A stretch of 64,000 nt of DNA from Symbiodinium natans (GCA_905221605.1 CAJNDS010002181.1:496501-560500), one strand, 5' to 3'. Positions 44,274-55,737 are shown, counted from the stretch's first letter. Numbers and translations are program-made. The notes: generated by a model from the sequence alone, not told the origin.

Positions 44274-44755
44274 AGAAACACGACAAGCCAGTAAAATGTA
44301 AGGGATCTTCTTGGGGCCTATGGGTTTCGGGAGGGTGCCCCGGTAGTTGCTTGAGAACCTTAGCCTTAGCCTTAGCCCTGAACACGCAAACCTAATTCAG
44401 ACTGAGCTAGAGCACCTGTTTGGTGTAGGGTTTAGGGTTTAGGGTTTGGGGTTTAGGGTTTAGGGTTTCGGGTTTCGGGTTTCGGGTTTAGGGTTTAGGG
44501 TTCAGGGTTTGGGGTGTGGGGTTGAGGTTGCCGGGTTTCGGGACAGAACCCCTCTGTAAACCTTGAACCCTAACACCCAGGATGTCACAAGAATATCTAG
44601 GACTAAGAATAACAACAAGAGTACCCTTCTTGGTTAAAGGGGACTTTTGACCAGGGACCCTAAACCCTAAACCCTAAACCCTAAACTCCAAACCCTATAC
44701 CCTTTAAAAAAGGAATAAGGGCCTAGTCTGGGTCCCAGATAAGCGTGAAGCTGGC

Positions 44756-44794
44756 CGGATGCAACCAAGCAGCAGGTAGTCCGGCTTGAGGTAC
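44756..44794 (-). CDS. DEAD-box helicase exon, YLKPDYLLLG
   Basis: 39 nt reading YLKPDYLLLGCI, AG|G acceptor, GC donor. Follows AVRRIAEK in phase. Confidence 0.85.
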
Positions 44795-44813
44795 CTTCAG
44801 GGCGGACCCCGGG

Positions 44814-44897
44814 TTTAGGGTTTAGGGTTTAGGGTTTAGGGTTCAGGGTTTAGGGTTTAGGGTTTAGGGTTTAGGGTTTAGGGTTTAGGGTTTAGGG
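44814..44897 (+). repeat. interstitial (TTTAGGG)n
   Basis: Twelve units directly right of a helicase exon. Confidence 0.9.
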
Positions 44898-45128
44898 CTT
44901 GCTGGAAAACCCTACGCCCTATTCATTCATGAACTCATCATGTCTTCTGCCTTAGGACAGCATAGCTTGGTCGCCCAAAAACCACAAAATTATGACATTG
45001 AGGGCACCCTTTTTGGGGGTGGCTACTTCAGGAATTCGTATACCGTATACATACCGTGTACCGCAAAGAACGACATTGGTCGACAGACGCGATGGGACTT
45101 TTCCGGCACCAACGAGCGGACCTCCAGG

Positions 45129-45189
45129 GTTTAGGGTTTAGGGTTTAGGGTTTAGGGTTTAGGGTTTAGGGGGGGGGGGGGGGGGGGGG
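45129..45189 (+). repeat. (TTTAGGG)n ending in a G20 run
   Basis: Six units followed by a run of about 20 G. Confidence 0.9.
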
Positions 45190-45373
45190 TTGAAAATGAT
45201 GAAAGGCAGGCAAAGGAAGGCAAAGTGCATTCTCCGACAGACGCCACAAGAATAAGAAGCAAGAACCGCCCCAAGCCCGAAACCCTGAAACCGAAACCCT
45301 GAACCCTAAACCCTACCCTTAAACCCCTCAACCCTAAACCCTCATGAAGCCCCACCCTGAATTTGGAGGGCAC

Positions 45374-45396
45374 TTCTCAGCGATGCGCCGGACGGC
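45374..45396 (-). CDS. DEAD-box helicase 23-nt micro-exon, AVRRIAE
   Basis: Reads AVRRIAE plus two bases of Lys, CAG|G acceptor and GTGCCC donor, joining TATWPK to KYLKPDY. Confidence 0.85.
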
Positions 45397-45423
45397 CTGT
45401 GGCATGACAACGGGGCAAAGACC

Positions 45424-45491
45424 CCTTTAGGGTTTAGGGTTTAGGGTTTAGGGTTTAGGGTTTAGGGTTTAGGGTTTAGGGTTTAGGGTTC
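45424..45491 (+). repeat. interstitial (TTTAGGG)n
   Basis: Ten units directly right of a helicase exon. Confidence 0.9.
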
Positions 45492-45839
45492 AGAGTACTA
45501 AGCCCTTCAGCTGTTACAAAGTACGATGAGCGCTAAAGCCTTTTCAGGACCAAGCGGAAGTGGAACCAAGTACTCGGAAGATCGGGGGACTTAGCTAAGA
45601 TGCTAAGCAGGTGCACAGTAGAGCTTAAAGTATAAGCACCCGAAAAGCAACCTTAACTGAAGCTATCCTACTCAATAAACCTAAGTATACAGTAGAAGCA
45701 GGGAGACAGCGAAAAACCCTAAACCCCAAACCCCAAACCCTAAACCCTAAACCCTAAGGGCCCGCATGTCTCCCGCAAAGCAGTACGGAGGCAGGCACGC
45801 AAGCAGCAATGGCATGCCGGAAAAAACCTGACCTCTCCA

Positions 45840-45975
45840 GGGTAGTTACATGGTCCTTTGCTATGTGCCCTTAACAGGGTACCCCTTATATACCTCTTAT
45901 ATACCCTATACAAACTGAGGGCCCATACTTCAGGATCCTTTAAAGGAGGTAAGGGACCATATTTGAGACCTAGAC
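45840..45975. mobile_element. MITE-like element, family B
   Basis: Left AGGGTAGTTACATGGTCCTT and the shared GGGCCCATACTTCAGGATCC interior; the right end is decayed. Confidence 0.55.
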
Positions 45976-46288
45976 TCTACAGGAACGTAATTATGAACTA
46001 TATGTCGCCTAGATATTGAGTACATATCGCCTTTCGAAAGGAATGCATGTTTCCCCAGGCAAACCCTGCAGCCTAACCTTAGCCTGAAACTGTAACTTGA
46101 AACCTCGATACCCTGCACCCCTACGTCCCCACTGAACGCTCCCCAAGGTTCCTTCCACACAAGTCACACGACCATCTGAACAACACCCGAAAACCCACTG
46201 AAAAGCCTAACCTATGAACCCTAAAGCCCTGCTGAAGCCCTGTACCCCTACACTCCCTAAACCCTACACGCTGAAACCCTCCTCTGGC

Positions 46289-46336
46289 CTTCGGCCACGT
46301 CGCTGTAAAAAGCAGCGTTTGCCGTTCAGAAGGCGC
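46289..46336 (-). CDS. DEAD-box helicase exon, motif III (TAT)
   Basis: 16 codons APSERQTLLFTATWPK, AG|G acceptor, GC donor. Motif III is TAT instead of the usual SAT; TWPK is typical of Dbp2/DDX5. Confidence 0.93.
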
Positions 46337-46607
46337 CTGTTCAGGTTGAGAGGGTTTAGGGTTCAAGGTTTAGGGTTTGGGGTTTGGGGTTTAGGGTGGG
46401 TGCAGCAAGAAATGAGCACGAGCTGGGTTTGTCCGTAAAGACTAGTTTCATGGGGTTTAGGGTTTATAGGGTTTATAGGCCTTATAGGCCTTATAGGTTT
46501 TTTTTTTATAGGGTCTCTAGGGTTTATAGAGTTTAAAAGGGTCTGTCGGGTTGAAAGGAGTTTATAGAAGCCCTACAGCCCTGAAGCCCCGAAACGCAGG
46601 GACTTAC

Positions 46608-46628
46608 GCGACTCGGCCTCCTGAAAAC
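46608..46628 (-). CDS. DEAD-box helicase 21-nt micro-exon, VFRRPSR
   Basis: CAG|G acceptor, GTAAGT donor, phase 0 to 0; joins KILAE to APSERQTLL. Confidence 0.7.
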
Positions 46629-46792
46629 CTGCGGAGGCGTCTAGTAGGATTTCGTGTTTAAGGCGTGGGGTCAAGGGCTTGTGGGGTTGAGGGTTTATGA
46701 TTTGAGGGTTTGGGTTTAGGGTAAGGGGTTTGAGGGTAGCGATAGGCTCAGAAGTCCTCAAGTACTGTTTAGGGTTTAGTTGGGGTTTAGGG

Positions 46793-46918
46793 TTTGGGGT
46801 TTAGGGTTTAGGGTTTAGGGTTTAGGGTCTAGGGTTTAGGGTCTAGGGTTTAGGGTCTAGGGTTTAGGGTTTAGGGTCTAGGGTCTAGGGTTTAGGGTTT
46901 AGGGTTTAGGGTTTAGGG
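46793..46918 (+). repeat. interstitial (TTTAGGG)n with GGGTCTA variants
   Basis: About 17 units; GGGTCTA variants alternate with GGGTTTA. Confidence 0.9.
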
Positions 46919-47084
46919 AAGCCCTCAGCCCTAAAACCACAGAATTCCCAAACCTGAAACCATCAACACCCTGAAGCCCTCAACCTTTGATGGACCCTAT
47001 ATAAAGCCTTACTCAACCCCTTCACGCAATGACTATTCATGCGTATGTGAGGCCTGCCCCCCTGGCTTCGGGGTGCAAGGCAAG

Positions 47085-47220
47085 GGTTTAGGGTTTAGGG
47101 TTTAGGGTTTAGGGTTTAGGGTTTAGGGTTTAGGGTTTAGGGTTTAGGGTTTAGGGTTTAGGGTTTAGGGTTTAGGGTTTAGGGTTTTTGGTTTAGGGTG
47201 TAGGGTTTAGGGTTTAGGGT
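47085..47220 (+). repeat. interstitial (TTTAGGG)n
   Basis: About 18 units. Confidence 0.92.
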
Positions 47221-47667
47221 AAGTTGTGGGGCTTCGGGTCTGCCACCCATCGTTGCCACAAGTGCTGGGGCCACCCGAATCCTGCCAAGCCTCCAGAAAC
47301 CAGTGCTGTGGGTTGAGGGTTTAGGGTTTAGGGTTTAGGACTAGGGTTTAAGGTTTAGGGTTTAGGGTTTAGGGTTTAGGGTTTAGGGTTTAGGTGGGCA
47401 ACCCTGAACCGTAGACCCACCCTAAACCCTCAACCCCATGCCTTGACGCAAGACCCTGGAAGACCTGAGCCCTAAAACCCATGAAGCCCTCGACTCTTTC
47501 GAAGCGTTTACAACCATATACAATAAGAAATATGAATGTCTAGCATGTATACCATATGTATATATATATATATATATGTCAATGTACATCAACCCTTTTA
47601 GGGTTAGCCAGCCTCGCGCCCCAAGCCAACTTACACCCTAAGATTCCTGGAGTCGTAAACTATACCC

Positions 47668-47850
47668 AAGAGCAATTTAGGAATAAGGGTTTAGGGTTTA
47701 GGGTTTGGGTTTTAGGGTTTAGGGTATTCAAAGGGTACTCTTTTGGGTTTCAAGGGGCTTGTACGGGAACCCGCATCCTAAACCCTAAGCCCAGCTTGTA
47801 AGGGAACCTGAACCCGGAAAAAGGGAATCAGGGCCTACTCTGGGTCCTAC
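47668..47850. mobile_element. MITE-like element, family E, interrupted
   Basis: Left CCCAAGAGCAATTTAGGAAT, then a block of TTTAGGG repeats, then the family core GGGTACTCTTTTGGGTTT and right end GGCCTACTCTGGGTCCTA. Confidence 0.5.
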
Positions 47851-47916
47851 TGACCCTAAACCCTAAACCCTAAACCCTGAACCCTAAACCCTGAACCCTA
47901 AACCCTGAGCATGCGC

Positions 47917-47973
47917 CTCTGCCAAGATCTTGGCGATCTCAGGCTCGAAGCCCATGTCGAGCATTCGGTCCGC
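47917..47973 (-). CDS. DEAD-box helicase exon, motif II (second half)
   Basis: 19 codons ADRMLDMGFEPEIAKILAE, CAG|G acceptor, GC donor. The DEAD box is split D-E|A-D across the junction with 48303-48341. Confidence 0.95.
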
Positions 47974-48302
47974 CTGTTTGGGTTTCAGGGTTTATGGTTT
48001 AGAGTTTAGGGTTTAGGGTTCAGGGCTCAGGGTTTAGGGTTTCGGGTTTAGGGAACAGGGTTTAGGGTTTAGGGTTTCGGGTTTAGGGTACAGGGTTTAG
48101 GGGTTTCAGAGTCTAGGGCTTTAGGGTCAGGGCTTCAGGGTCGCGGGGTTTAGGGGTTTCAGGGTGTGAGGGCTGTCTAGGGGTTTAGGGTTTCAGAAGG
48201 GCCCCCTCAACCCTAAACTCGAAACCGGAAGGCTAAACCCTGAACCCGAAACCCTGAACCCTAAACCCTAAACTCTGAACGCAAACCTTAATCGACCCTT
48301 GC

Positions 48303-48341
48303 CTCATCCAGGACCAAGAGTTGGACCTGCCCCAACGAGAC
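48303..48341 (-). CDS. DEAD-box helicase exon, motif II (first half)
   Basis: 13 codons VSLGQVQLLVLDE, CAG|G acceptor, GC donor. Confidence 0.93.
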
Positions 48342-48864
48342 CTGCTCGCAGCCATGGGGGTGATGGGGGGTTAACCCTAAACCCTAAACCCTAAACCCTA
48401 AACCCGAAACCCTAAACGCGAAACCCTAAACCCTAAATCCTAAGCCCTAACATTCGCGGTTCGGTTGTTCGGGTGTTTAGGGTAGTCTTCCGAACTCTGG
48501 AATCTTCAGTCTGTAATGCTAGTCCACTCTCCAAAGAGCTATGTCCACGACCCGAAGCCCTGATCCATAAACACCTGCCGGCAGCTAAGTCTGGTTAGGC
48601 CGTTCTTATTGCCCTAAACCCTAGAGAGGATCCTGTCCCGGATTGGGCTTAATAGGATCCTGCGTAAGTGCATTGGAAAGGGGCAACCTGGAAATGCTTG
48701 AGCGCACAACCCCAACCCCTAAACCTAAACCCTAAACCCTAAAACCGAACCTTTCGGGAGAACACACCTGGAGCCACTACCGGATGCTACCGCTCCAGGG
48801 CGTTCCTTAGTCTCATCGTTCTCTTGTGGGGGTGGGGCTTCCTATGATCAGGAACCTAGGGTGG

Positions 48865-48865
<1 letters not shown>

Positions 48866-48913
<48 letters not shown>

Positions 48914-48924
48914 CATATATATAC

Positions 48925-48958
<34 letters not shown>
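48866..48958. repeat. AT microsatellite
   Basis: (TA)n with regular ACATATATATA interruptions. Confidence 0.9.
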
Positions 48959-49254
48959 GCAAGCACCTGTGCATATGCTCCTTTTCTCTCCGAGGGGTCC
49001 GATAACAAGGGTCATCGAGCATTTCGGAGGGAGGGGGCCGGGAGGCCTAAAAGCCTTAGCACCCGAAAGCCTTCTGGTTAAAGCTCGAAGCCCTAAACCC
49101 TCAACCCTAAACCCTAAACCTAAATCCTAAATCCTAAACTCTAAACCCTAAACCTCAACCTTAAATCCTAAACCCTAAGCCCTGAACCCTAAACCCTAAA
49201 CCCTAAACCCTAAACCCTAAACCCAAGTCCTCCCCCCCACCCCCCACCGCCCAC

Positions 49255-49305
49255 CTCGCCCGAGCCCATGAAGTCTTGCAGTCGCCCTGGTGTTGCAACC
49301 AACAC
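49255..49305 (-). CDS. DEAD-box helicase exon, motif Ib
   Basis: 17 codons VLVATPGRLQDFMGSGE, CAG|G acceptor, GTGGGC donor. TTTAGGG array immediately right, CCCTAAA array left. Confidence 0.95.
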
Positions 49306-49307
49306 CT

Positions 49308-49376
49308 GGGGTTTAGGGTTTAGGGTTTAGGGTTTAGGGTTTAGGGTTTAGGGTTTAGGGTTTAGGGTTTAGGGTG
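49308..49376 (+). repeat. interstitial (TTTAGGG)n
   Basis: About ten units abutting the motif Ib exon. Confidence 0.9.
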
Positions 49377-50016
49377 TGGGGCTTAGGGTTTGGAATGTGG
49401 GGTTTAGGGTTTAGGGTCTGGGGTTTAGGGTTTAGGGTTTGGGGTTTAGGGGTTTCGGGTTTGGGGTTTAGGGCGCTTTGGAGATCGCGGGGGTTGTCGG
49501 GGTTTATAGGGTCTATACCGTTTGTAGGTGTCTGGGGTTCACGGGGTTTAGAATTCTACCGCCTGGGGTTTATAGGTTGTAGGGTTGCTGGGGTTTGCAG
49601 GGTCTAGAGGGTTCAGGGCTCACAGGGTCCGGGGATCATGGAGTTTATAGGTGGTCAGGGTTTCGGGTCTTATGGTTTGTAAGTCTTACAGGGCGCAGGA
49701 GTCACAGGGTTCAAGGTTTCGGGACTATAGGGTTCAGGGCTAAAGAGGGTTCACGGTTTAGGGACTGGATCTTAGTGTATCTAGGGTTTGGGCGGTTTGG
49801 GGACCAACGTTTAGGCTTCATCAGGTTCAGGGTTTACAGATACCGGGTCCACAGGGTTTCTGCATATTCCCCGACCCTCCTGGCAGTGGCAGACTTGCTG
49901 AAAGCGCCAACCCTAAACCCCGAACCCGAACCCGAAAACCGAAACCAAAAAACCCTAAACCCTCCGACCTACACTATAAACCCTAAACCCGAAACCCTAA
50001 ATCCCCTCGACCCGGC

Positions 50017-50097
50017 CTGCGGCTCGGAGCTCTTCAGCGCCTTGCCCTGGGGGCCCTTGGGGGTCCCCCCGAAGACAGCCATGGAGCGCACCTTGGC
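50017..50097 (-). CDS. DEAD-box helicase exon, GG motif
   Basis: 27 codons AKVRSMAVFGGTPKGPQGKA then LKSSEPQ, CAG|G acceptor, GC donor. Confidence 0.93.
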
Positions 50098-50765
50098 CTG
50101 CGGTTTAGGGTTTAGGGTTTAGGGTTTGGGGTTTAGGGATAGTCTGTTTATGTCTATGTGTATATGGACATTATGGTCATAGTTCTCCAAATAAGGGTTC
50201 TTTTGGGGTGACTCTTCAAGGCGGCGCCGAATATTTAGTGTACCCAATAGAACCAACATATGAGAACTGACCATTAGTGTATGTAGGTACATGTGTGAAT
50301 TCATATTATATTAGTAGTGGTGCTGCAACTCTTCCGATATCGACGACTGACTGCAAATTCAAACTCACTCAATACAGCTCGTCTTGAAGTATATATCGTC
50401 ATGTTATGTCATGATGAGTATGTGTCTTCTTTCGGTCGGAGACCTTGAGTGTTCATTTGCTTTCAGCCTCTGGCGTTTGAACTTTTTGCTTGGAATAGCC
50501 TTGTTTCTACACTTGCACGGAGCTATCATGCTACTTTAGGATATTATAATAAGAGCGCCCTTTAGGGCTGGGTTACTTCATAAGGGAGCCAAGAATCTGG
50601 ACCTAGAACAAACACAAAGGCAAAGCGTTACCACTAAACCCTAAGCCGTCAACCCCTCTAAACCCAAAACCCAAAACCCTCAACCCTAAGCCTCAACCCT
50701 AAACCTGAAACCCTCAACCCTCAACCCTAAGCCCCGACAAACCCTAAAGCCTCCCTCAACCCTAA

Positions 50766-50824
50766 ATCCCAAGCCCTCAACCCTAATTCCTCCCTCTCCC
50801 CTCCTCTCCTCCCTCTCCCCTCCG

Positions 50825-50870
<46 letters not shown>

Positions 50871-51005
50871 AGCCTCAAGCCCGATAAACCCTACAAACCC
50901 TCTCCCTCCCCACAACCCTCCACACTCCACCCTCCACCCTCAACCCTAAAACCTCAACCAAAATCCCTCAACCCTCAACTCTCAACCCTCAAAAAAAACC
51001 GAACA

Positions 51006-51044
<39 letters not shown>

Positions 51045-51050
51045 ACCCCA
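50766..51050 (-). repeat. CCCTCAA variant array
   Basis: (CCCTCAA)n blocks broken by CT-rich sequence; a telomere-like point variant. Confidence 0.85.
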
Positions 51051-51057
51051 AACCCCA

Positions 51058-51117
51058 AACCCTAAACCCTAAACCCTAAACCCTAAACCCTAAACCCTAA
51101 ACCCTAAACCCTAAACC
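51058..51117 (-). repeat. interstitial (CCCTAAA)n
   Basis: Eight units directly left of the motif Ia exon. Confidence 0.9.
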
Positions 51118-51134
51118 GAAACCCGCCGCCGGGC

Positions 51135-51198
51135 CGGCGCAAAGCGCTTGCACTCCGCGTCGATCTGCGTCGCCAGCTCTCGGGTTGGGGCCAGGCAC
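51135..51198 (-). CDS. DEAD-box helicase exon, motif Ia
   Basis: 64 nt reading CLAPTRELATQIDAECKRFA then P, CAG|G acceptor, GC donor. PTRELA is motif Ia. Confidence 0.95.
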
Positions 51199-52910
51199 CT
51201 GACGGACTTCAAGTTGAGGGTTGAGGGTTTAGAGTTTAGGGTTTGGGGGTTTAGGGTTTAGGGTTTAGGGTTTAGGGTTTAGGGCTAGGGTTTTGGGGTT
51301 TGGGATTTGGGGTCCAGGTGTTTACGGTTTAGGGGTTTAGGGGGTTCAGAGTTTAGGGGTTTAGGGGTTTGGGGCCTTCCGGGTTTGGGGTTTAGGGTCT
51401 TAGAGGTTTAGGGTTTTCATAAGCGGTTCGGGGATTTACTGCGCCCGGACGAAAGTTCGCATCGGGGACATATGCCAGCATGCTCGTGCAAACCCCCCCC
51501 CCCATAGACTCCTCCACAAGATGTGTCTCTGGGGAGCGGAGGATTTTAAGTCCTCCGTGGGAACAAAAAAGTAATATATGTTTAAAACAGCGTGTGAATT
51601 CCTCCGCTGGCCAGGCCACAGAAAATTCACTTCCGCGTACTCCGAGTCCTCCGCTAACGCAAGATATGCAAGTGCGACAAAACTTTCTTCCTCCTGATGT
51701 AATTGGAGGTTTAGGGGTTATGTTTTGGGCTGTTTTGGGCTGTTGTGTGCTCTTGTCTTGGCCTTGAGGGCGTGTAGAACTTGTATACGGGTCTGAGTCC
51801 GGAATCTTGACCGGGTGTTGAGCTTCTTTCTTTGTGTCTTGTTGGTGCAAAAGCACGCAATCTGCCTTGTCATTTTCAATCGTGCTGGTGCCTTTGGGGG
51901 CCTGCACCATTGGGTACCTCTTGTTGCTGCCTTGTCACTCAAAGGACCTCAATGGGATGCAAGTTCATGGAACAGTTGCGCTTTTGAAGCCGTTCGGTGA
52001 CACAGCGAAACTGCAGCTTTCAACTAAACCACGGACCATTTCGATCGTTTGTGGCCTTGAGGGTTTAGGGTTTGGGGTTTGGGCTTAGGGTTGTAGAGCC
52101 TAGGCTTTAAAAGACAACCCTAGCTTTAGTTGAACTTACAAGCGCGAAGCTGTTGAGACCCTTTAAACATCTAAGCCTGAAACCCCTATACGTCAACTGA
52201 AGGGCACTATACAGCTACTTGTTAGCGAGAGTTTATAGGGGGGGGGGGGGTCTAGAAAGTGCCAAAGTATAGGAGCGAAAGCACTGCTTATCCCTAACAA
52301 AGCACTCCTGATCCCCAACAAAAGCCCCGAACTTATGTACGACACCAAAAGAGCCTAATAAGTTAAAAGCGCACAAAGAACAAGAACGCCCTAGACCATA
52401 AACAGAATTCTCGATGTAATTCCTCAACCACGAACCCCCCCAACAAACAAAAAAGGAAGGATATAAGAAATGGGAAAAAAAACAAAATGAAATTTTACAA
52501 CGAGCAAAATGAAACATAAGTACTGGCAACACCCCCACCCTAACACCAATAACCCGGAAAACCCTTACAAACCCAACAGCTGGATAGGGAGAACAACGAC
52601 AAAAGCAACTGAAAGAACTCTAGAAACACCCCGAAAAAAAACGAAGGGTGAAATAACCAAGCCCCAGCAAAACTATCTGGGGCTTTCCGAAAAAAGGGGC
52701 ACCTTTCTTTTTTTGGGGGGGCTCCCTTTACGGGGATTCTATTCTATTTAAACGGGGTGATGACCTCTATTTAGGAAATACCTAAACCCTAAACCCTAAA
52801 CCCGAAACCCTAAACCCGAAATCCTAAACCCTAAACCCCAACCCAAAAAATGGGGTATAAAAGGGATACCCCCTATTTTGGGGAAATACCCAGCTGCAGG
52901 TCGCAGGCAC

Positions 52911-52936
52911 AGCACGGGGGGGTCGGCAGCTGTAGC
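52911..52936 (-). CDS. DEAD-box helicase 26-nt micro-exon, ATAADPPV
   Basis: AG|G acceptor, GTGCCT donor; with the next exon gives ADPPVLCLAPTREL. Confidence 0.75.
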
Positions 52937-53001
52937 CTCCTTGGACCACCTGAGGCAGCGAAATCTCAACTGGGCCTGAAAGAACGTAGAGGTGTAGGGT
53001 T

Positions 53002-53050
53002 AGGGTTTAGGGTTTAGGGTTTAGGGTTTAGGGTTTAGGGTTTAGGGTAT
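53002..53050 (+). repeat. interstitial (TTTAGGG)n
   Basis: Seven units. Confidence 0.88.
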
Positions 53051-53069
53051 AGGGTAAATGGTACTTCTC

Positions 53070-53132
53070 TTCCGCCTCCTGCTTCTCCAACAGTAAAACC
53101 TCTTCGTCGCCTTTAGCGACTTGCATCGTTTG
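53070..53132 (-). CDS. candidate DEAD-box helicase exon, acidic insert
   Basis: 21 codons reading QTMQVAKGDEEVLLLEKQEA then E, CAG acceptor, GA donor, phase 0 to 0. It would insert between motifs I and Ia, longer than usual there. Confidence 0.5.
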
Positions 53133-53189
53133 CTGGTTTAGGGTTTTGGGTTACAAACTTTTTGTCTTAGACCCAAGAGTTAGACCCAA

Positions 53190-53292
53190 GAGTAATCTAG
53201 GAATGAAAAGGGTACCCGTTTTGGTTTCAGTGACTTGTGAGGACACCCGAATCCTAAAAACTCGGGAATACGGGCCTACTCTAAGTCCTAGC
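53190..53292. mobile_element. MITE-like element, family E
   Basis: Left CCAAGAGTAATCTAGGAATG; core GGGTACCCGTTTTGGTTTC; right GGGCCTACTCTAAGTCCTAG. Confidence 0.6.
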
Positions 53293-53881
53293 TACCCTAA
53301 ACCCTAAACCCGAGACCCTAACAAAAACAATTCAGCGCCTAGCACCCCACAGAGGGGCCACCATTGTCGAGAATGGGCTGATCGCCGCCTTGAAGAGTTC
53401 ATGAGATAAGACCCTAAACCCTGAACCTTGAACCCTGAACCCTAAACCCTAAACCCTAAACCCTGGGTTCAATGCCCAAACTGAGTGACCTGGAGGTGGG
53501 AAGAGAACCCAACGCAAATCGCAAGCCCGGTAGGGTTGCCCTTCCTTGCCATGTTGGCAATCCTGCTTAACAAGGGCTGTGGGATGGAGCCACCTTTAGA
53601 GTTTATCGGGGTTTTGGGGGTTTAAGGCTTTAGGGTTTAGGGATTAGGGCTTAAGGTTTATGGTTTAGGGGAATTAAAAGTTTGGGGCCTCAGGCATTCT
53701 GATCCTTGCACCTCACCAAAGTCTCCAACTCGGGGGCTCTTTACAACCCCTCGGCGCCCAAGCAAATCACACCAGCCACAGCCAGGGTACTTAGGGTTCA
53801 AAAGCGTTTTGACATATCTGGAATTGAGATGAAGACTTGTAAGGGTTGTGCGTTTAGGGCTTACGAGGGCTTAGGGCTTAC

Positions 53882-53943
53882 CTTCTCCGGCCTCGTGATG
53901 ATCTTGAAGGCAGGCAGAAGGAATGCAAGCGTCTTCCCAGAAC
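53882..53943 (-). CDS. DEAD-box helicase exon, motif I (Walker A)
   Basis: 62 nt reading SGKTLAFLLPAFKIITRPEK after completing a Gly codon; CAG|G acceptor, GTAAGC donor. With the preceding exon it makes AKTGSGKT. Confidence 0.95.
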
Positions 53944-54267
53944 CTGCCACAAGCTCACGTGCACGTATTTCAGGAGGTCCATGTACACGCAGACTCCATA
54001 CTTTGATCCAAGAGGGATTCTGCCACAACTACTTTGGGGCTGAGGCAGTGCAAACAAAAAGTGCGCCTGGACCGGTCTGATATGTAGCTCAGAAATGGGC
54101 GGCTCTCATAAAAATACAATCGGAACCCGGAAACGGACCATGATTTAGGTCCACCAGCATGAATGGTCCGTTTGACTGGGCAGTATGGGTTAGGGTTTAG
54201 GGTTGAGGGTTAAGGGTTTAGAGGGTACCTGACACATGGATTCAGGTATTCAACATGACTGGCCGGT

Positions 54268-54350
54268 TCTTAGTAGGGAGTTGCCTGCATACTCCCTTCA
54301 AGGGTGTATATAGGGCCCTTACTTCCCTTATTCCCTGCCAAGAACCAACC
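54268..54350. mobile_element. MITE-like element, family D
   Basis: Ends GGTTCTTAGTAGGGA / CCCTGCCAAGAACC inverted; interior CTCCCTTCAAGGGTGTATAT. Confidence 0.55.
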
Positions 54351-54475
54351 CTAAACCCTAAAGCCTAAACCCTAAACCCCAAACCCTAAACCCTAAACCC
54401 TAAAGAACCCTACATCCTAACCCAACACCCTAAACCCTAAACCCTAAACCCTACACCCTAAACCCTAAACCCATC

Positions 54476-54533
54476 CTGTCTTGGCCACCGCCACGAGATC
54501 GGATCCCTGGACGGCAATGGGCCACGACTGTGC
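54476..54533 (-). CDS. DEAD-box helicase exon, before motif I
   Basis: 58 nt reading AQSWPIAVQGSDLVAVAKT, AG|G acceptor, GA donor. It continues PSPIQ and leads into GSGKT. Confidence 0.93.
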
Positions 54534-54900
54534 CTCCCAACACGCAAAGGGTCCCTAGGGTTTAGGGTTCAGGGTTTAGGGTTCAGGGTTTAGGGTTTGG
54601 GGTTTGGGGTTGCTGGGGGGTTTAGGGTTTGGCGTCCAGGGGGTGTAGGGGGTTTGGGATTTAGGGGCTTATGGTTTTCAGCGGGGTTTAGGAGTTGGGG
54701 TTGGGATTCAGGGTGTACAAGGCTCAGGGTTGAGGATTTGGGGTTTCAGGCTTGGGGTTTGGGATTCAGGGTTTACAAGTTGGGGTTTCAGGCTTCGGGC
54801 TTGGGAGTGAGAGTTTTCCTGTTCGGGATAGTCAAGCCCCGCAGTAGCTACTAGTTGAACCTTTTGACAAACAGGCCTCAAAGACCATCCTCTTAAAACC

Positions 54901-54993
54901 AGTACTTGAAGGTTCATGGATACTTATATAGGGTGATGAGTCCCCTAAGAAAGCCTAAGAAACCATAGTTGCCGTACCCATGAACCTCCAAGG
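54901..54993. mobile_element. MITE-like element, family A, diverged
   Basis: Ends AGTACTTGAAGGTTCATGG / CCCATGAACCTCCAAGG inverted. Confidence 0.5.
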
Positions 54994-55335
54994 AGAGTTA
55001 CCACAAAACACTTTGAAGGCCTGCCTAGGCTACCACAAAGTCCCTTTCGTGTCCAAGTCTCGACATCTGACATCTGTTTGAGGCACCCTAAACCCTACAA
55101 ACCCTAAACTGTTTGTGGTGGCTTATGAGCTTTGAGTTTAGGTTCTGAGGGGTTCGGGGTCATGGAGTTCGGGATGAAAACCCAAACAGAATATCATGCC
55201 AGGTAGCTGCTCTGCTTGCCGGGGCTGCTGAGTGGCTGAGTGACAACACAGCCAGTAAGTCCAGGGCACGTCTGCCCAAACTACATGACCCCGCAGAACC
55301 CTAAACGACAAATCCAATAAACACCCTAAGCTTCG

Positions 55336-55429
55336 GATGTTCCCCCTCATACTAACAGCCCTTAATACGGAATATCAGTACAACCTCTTGTAGCCCCTAG
55401 TAAGCGTTGTGAGTATAAGTTTGAACAGC
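55336..55429. mobile_element. MITE-like element, family C
   Basis: Left GGATGTTCCCCCTCATACTA; inverted AACAGCCCTTAATACGG in the interior; decayed right end. Confidence 0.5.
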
Positions 55430-55682
55430 CCATGACAAAATCCCCCAAACACCCTACACGAACCTACATATCATCTCTGTGAAGCTTCGAGGTAGATAAT
55501 ATAATTAACCGTGCTTCAAAGCCTTATAACTCCCATGCTAGCAATGCTACAAGCCGTATCTCTGTCTAAAGCACAGCGCCTTCATGGTAGTTGGACCCTG
55601 AAAAATTCAACCCTAAACCCCAAACCCCAAACCCCGAACCCTTGCCCTAAACCATCCTAAACCCTAGCAATCGACCCGGGGC

Positions 55683-55737
55683 CTGGATTGGGCTAGGTGC
55701 GGGGAAGCCAGCATTGGCCAAGGCGTCCTTGATACGC
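55683..55737 (-). CDS. DEAD-box helicase exon, Q motif
   Basis: 55 nt reading RIKDALANAGFPAPSPIQ, AG|G acceptor, GC donor. GF.AP.PIQ is the adenine-recognising Q motif. Confidence 0.95.

Noticed and set aside
53706-54080. Plus-strand 124-codon frame
   Set aside because: It overlaps the minus-strand exon encoding SGKTLAFLLPAF (motif I).
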